Position numbers and translations under genes: made by a program
The notes under the pieces: generated by a model
Database searches by the model: none
Told to the model about the DNA's origin: nothing
The model's input: only the letters and a program-made list of their open reading frames with translations
Source of the DNA: CAZAGA01 sp041912175
GTDB taxonomy: Bacteria > Chloroflexota > Anaerolineae > Anaerolineales > UBA4823
Direction: 5' to 3'
Assembly (NCBI GenBank): GCA_041912175.1
Contig: JAYRNN010000022.1
Coordinates: forward strand, 1 to 41,203
Length of the DNA: 41,203 nt
Shown here: one piece after another, positions 40,109 through 41,203 of the stretch
Position numbering within the stretch: position 1 is the first letter of the stretch
How the letters are laid out: every line of letters starts with the position of its first letter

Positions 40109-41203
40109 TTACTCTCCTCCAACTGCCTCGAGCAGATTCGCTGATTCCCAGGCATTCATCCCACCCTCGAGGACGCGCACCTCGGCGATCCCTGCTTCAT
40201 CCATTCGGGCGGCCGCCCGACTGCTGCGCCGCCCCCCCTGACATACCAGCACCACCGACCCACCGGCCGCCCGGCCGGGATCGCCTAAAATGACCGGCAG
40301 CGGGATTAACTTCGCCCCGGGAATGTGGCAGCGCCGGTACTCGCGCGGCTCGCGCACGTCGATCACCTGCGGCGGCGCGGCCGAGTGCAGCTCGCGCCAG
40401 AGATCCTTAGCCAGCACAGAATGCGCCGCGCCGTGCGGGATCGTCGTATGGGGGATTTCGCCCACCAGATCTAGCCGCTTGGCAAGCCCCTGGCATTCTT
40501 TGAACGCCCGCGCCGGGCATTCGTATGTGCAGATCGCCGGATCGAGCACCTTGTAAAACATATGTTGGATGGCTTCCTGACCCCGCCCCAGGAAATGGTC
40601 AGCCCCGATCTGCCCGGAAAAACCCGTCGAGTGCATGATGTCCATCACGGGGGCCTGGCAGCGGCTGATATACACGTCCCCACCCGCATCACGATAAGCG
40701 CGTAAAACTGCCTCCAATGCGTGAATTCCACTGATATCACAATTTTCGACGCTGTACATGCGCAGCAGTATATAGTGTTGATGAGGATGGCGCGCCCGGT
40801 GGGCCAGAAGCTGGTTTTCGATATGCTGCACAGCCCCGAAGTACAGGTCGCCCATAATTTCAACAATCGAAAGCTGGGGGCACTGGTTTTCATCTTGACC
40901 AGAAACCAGCAGCTCAAACTTGCCGTCCGGCAGCACCTGGCGTACCTGCGGCATGCTGGTCTTCAATAAATAATAGGCCAGCGACATCAGGATTCCGGTT
41001 AGCACGGCGTACTGCAGCGGCAGCAGCATGGTTGCCGCAAATGTGGTCACCATGATCACCCGGTCGCCGCGCACGCCTTTCCAGATCCGGGTGATCTCCT
41101 TGCGGTCGATCAACTGGAGCGCCACGACCAACACCAACCCCGCCAGGGCGGCTAGCGGGATATATGCAGCCCAACTGCCGAAGGCCAATACCGCTGCAAA
41201 TAC
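40109..41203 (-). CDS. SulP-family anion transporter, C-terminal part with STAS and rhodanese domains (5' end cut)
   Basis: The reading frame is open to the window edge, so the N-terminal transporter helices lie outside. Visible are the last membrane segments (to ~residue 75 of the 364 seen, including YIPLAALAGLVLVVALQLID and TTFAATMLLPLQYAVLTGIL). A STAS domain follows (LSIVEIMGDLYFGAVQHIE, ENCDISGIHALEAVLRAYRD). After a short Cys-containing stretch (DPAICTYECPARAF) comes a rhodanese domain (VIDVREPREYRRCHIPGA, active-site loop CQGGRRS with the catalytic Cys). SulP proteins carry sulfate, bicarbonate or other anions. Downstream neighbour: the glpX-like gene. Confidence 0.88.
   Translation of the reverse strand, partial: VFAAVLAFGSWAAYIPLAALAGLVLVVALQLIDRKEITRIWKGVRGDRVIMVTTFAATMLLPLQYAVLTGILMSLAYYLLKTSMPQVRQVLPDGKFELLVSGQDENQCPQLSIVEIMGDLYFGAVQHIENQLLAHRARHPHQHYILLRMYSVENCDISGIHALEAVLRAYRDAGGDVYISRCQAPVMDIMHSTGFSGQIGADHFLGRGQEAIQHMFYKVLDPAICTYECPARAFKECQGLAKRLDLVGEIPHTTIPHGAAHSVLAKDLWRELHSAAPPQVIDVREPREYRRCHIPGAKLIPLPVILGDPGRAAGGSVVLVCQGGRRSSRAAARMDEAGIAEVRVLEGGMNAWESANLLEAVGGE

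Overview
The window looks like a chromosomal segment of a Chloroflexota (Anaerolineae-like) bacterium. This is inferred from the Pro/Thr/Ala-rich linker that follows the lipobox of the solute-binding lipoprotein, the moderately high GC, and the stock of sugar-acid and carbohydrate genes. No rRNA, tRNA, phage, IS or CRISPR element was seen, so the taxonomy is tentative.

Region A (1-7.48 kb, minus strand) is a LacI-controlled sugar-acid operon: lacI, uxaE-type tagaturonate/fructuronate epimerase, zinc alcohol dehydrogenase, IolG-like inositol dehydrogenase, glcF, glcD, and the first 34 codons of a further gene cut by the window edge. Two identical 14-bp palindromes (TGCACACGTGTGCA), one before lacI and one before the alcohol dehydrogenase, are the likely LacI operators.

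Region B (7.5-24.5 kb, plus strand) is the most unusual part. It comprises two transcription units with near-identical promoters: TTGCAT, 17 bp, TA-rich -10, then an ATGAAA-N6-TTTCAT inverted repeat with the same geometry. Unit 1 encodes a HAD hydrolase, a circularly permuted 2,3-bisphosphoglycerate-independent phosphoglycerate mutase (iPGM) and two tandem uridine-kinase-like P-loop kinases with a shared unknown N-terminal domain. Unit 2 encodes an RpiR/SIS regulator, a fused-permease Fbp/Afu-type ABC importer with its lipoprotein, a HAD-HAD protein, a HAD-TIM-barrel fusion, a DUF47/PhoU-like protein, a PiT phosphate transporter, a PfkB kinase and a metallo-beta-lactamase-fold hydrolase. I infer one regulon for importing a phosphorylated or acidic sugar compound, processing its phosphate groups and moving the released phosphate. 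The substrate is unknown.

Region C (24.6-31.3 kb) has a minus-strand GxGYxYP-domain protein plus GPH-type symporter. Divergent from it is a plus-strand operon of SDR fructuronate reductase (UxuB type), a LarA-like nickel-pincer epimerase and a 2-keto-3-deoxygluconate kinase. No mannonate dehydratase is present. A larE gene, whose product makes the LarA cofactor, lies about 7 kb downstream.

Region D (31.3-36.9 kb) is an AT-richer surface-polysaccharide cassette: flippase, GT2, GT4 and a DRL-like SAF-domain oxidoreductase. Decayed gene pieces flank it: transketolase and GT4-like fragments on the left, an SDR fragment on the right. This suggests insertion into a decaying region.

Region E (36.9-41.2 kb) has larE, then minus-strand genes for a cupin, an NAD(P)-binding NmrA-like protein, a diverged GlpX-type fructose-bisphosphatase and the C-terminal part of a SulP transporter with fused STAS and rhodanese domains, cut by the right edge.
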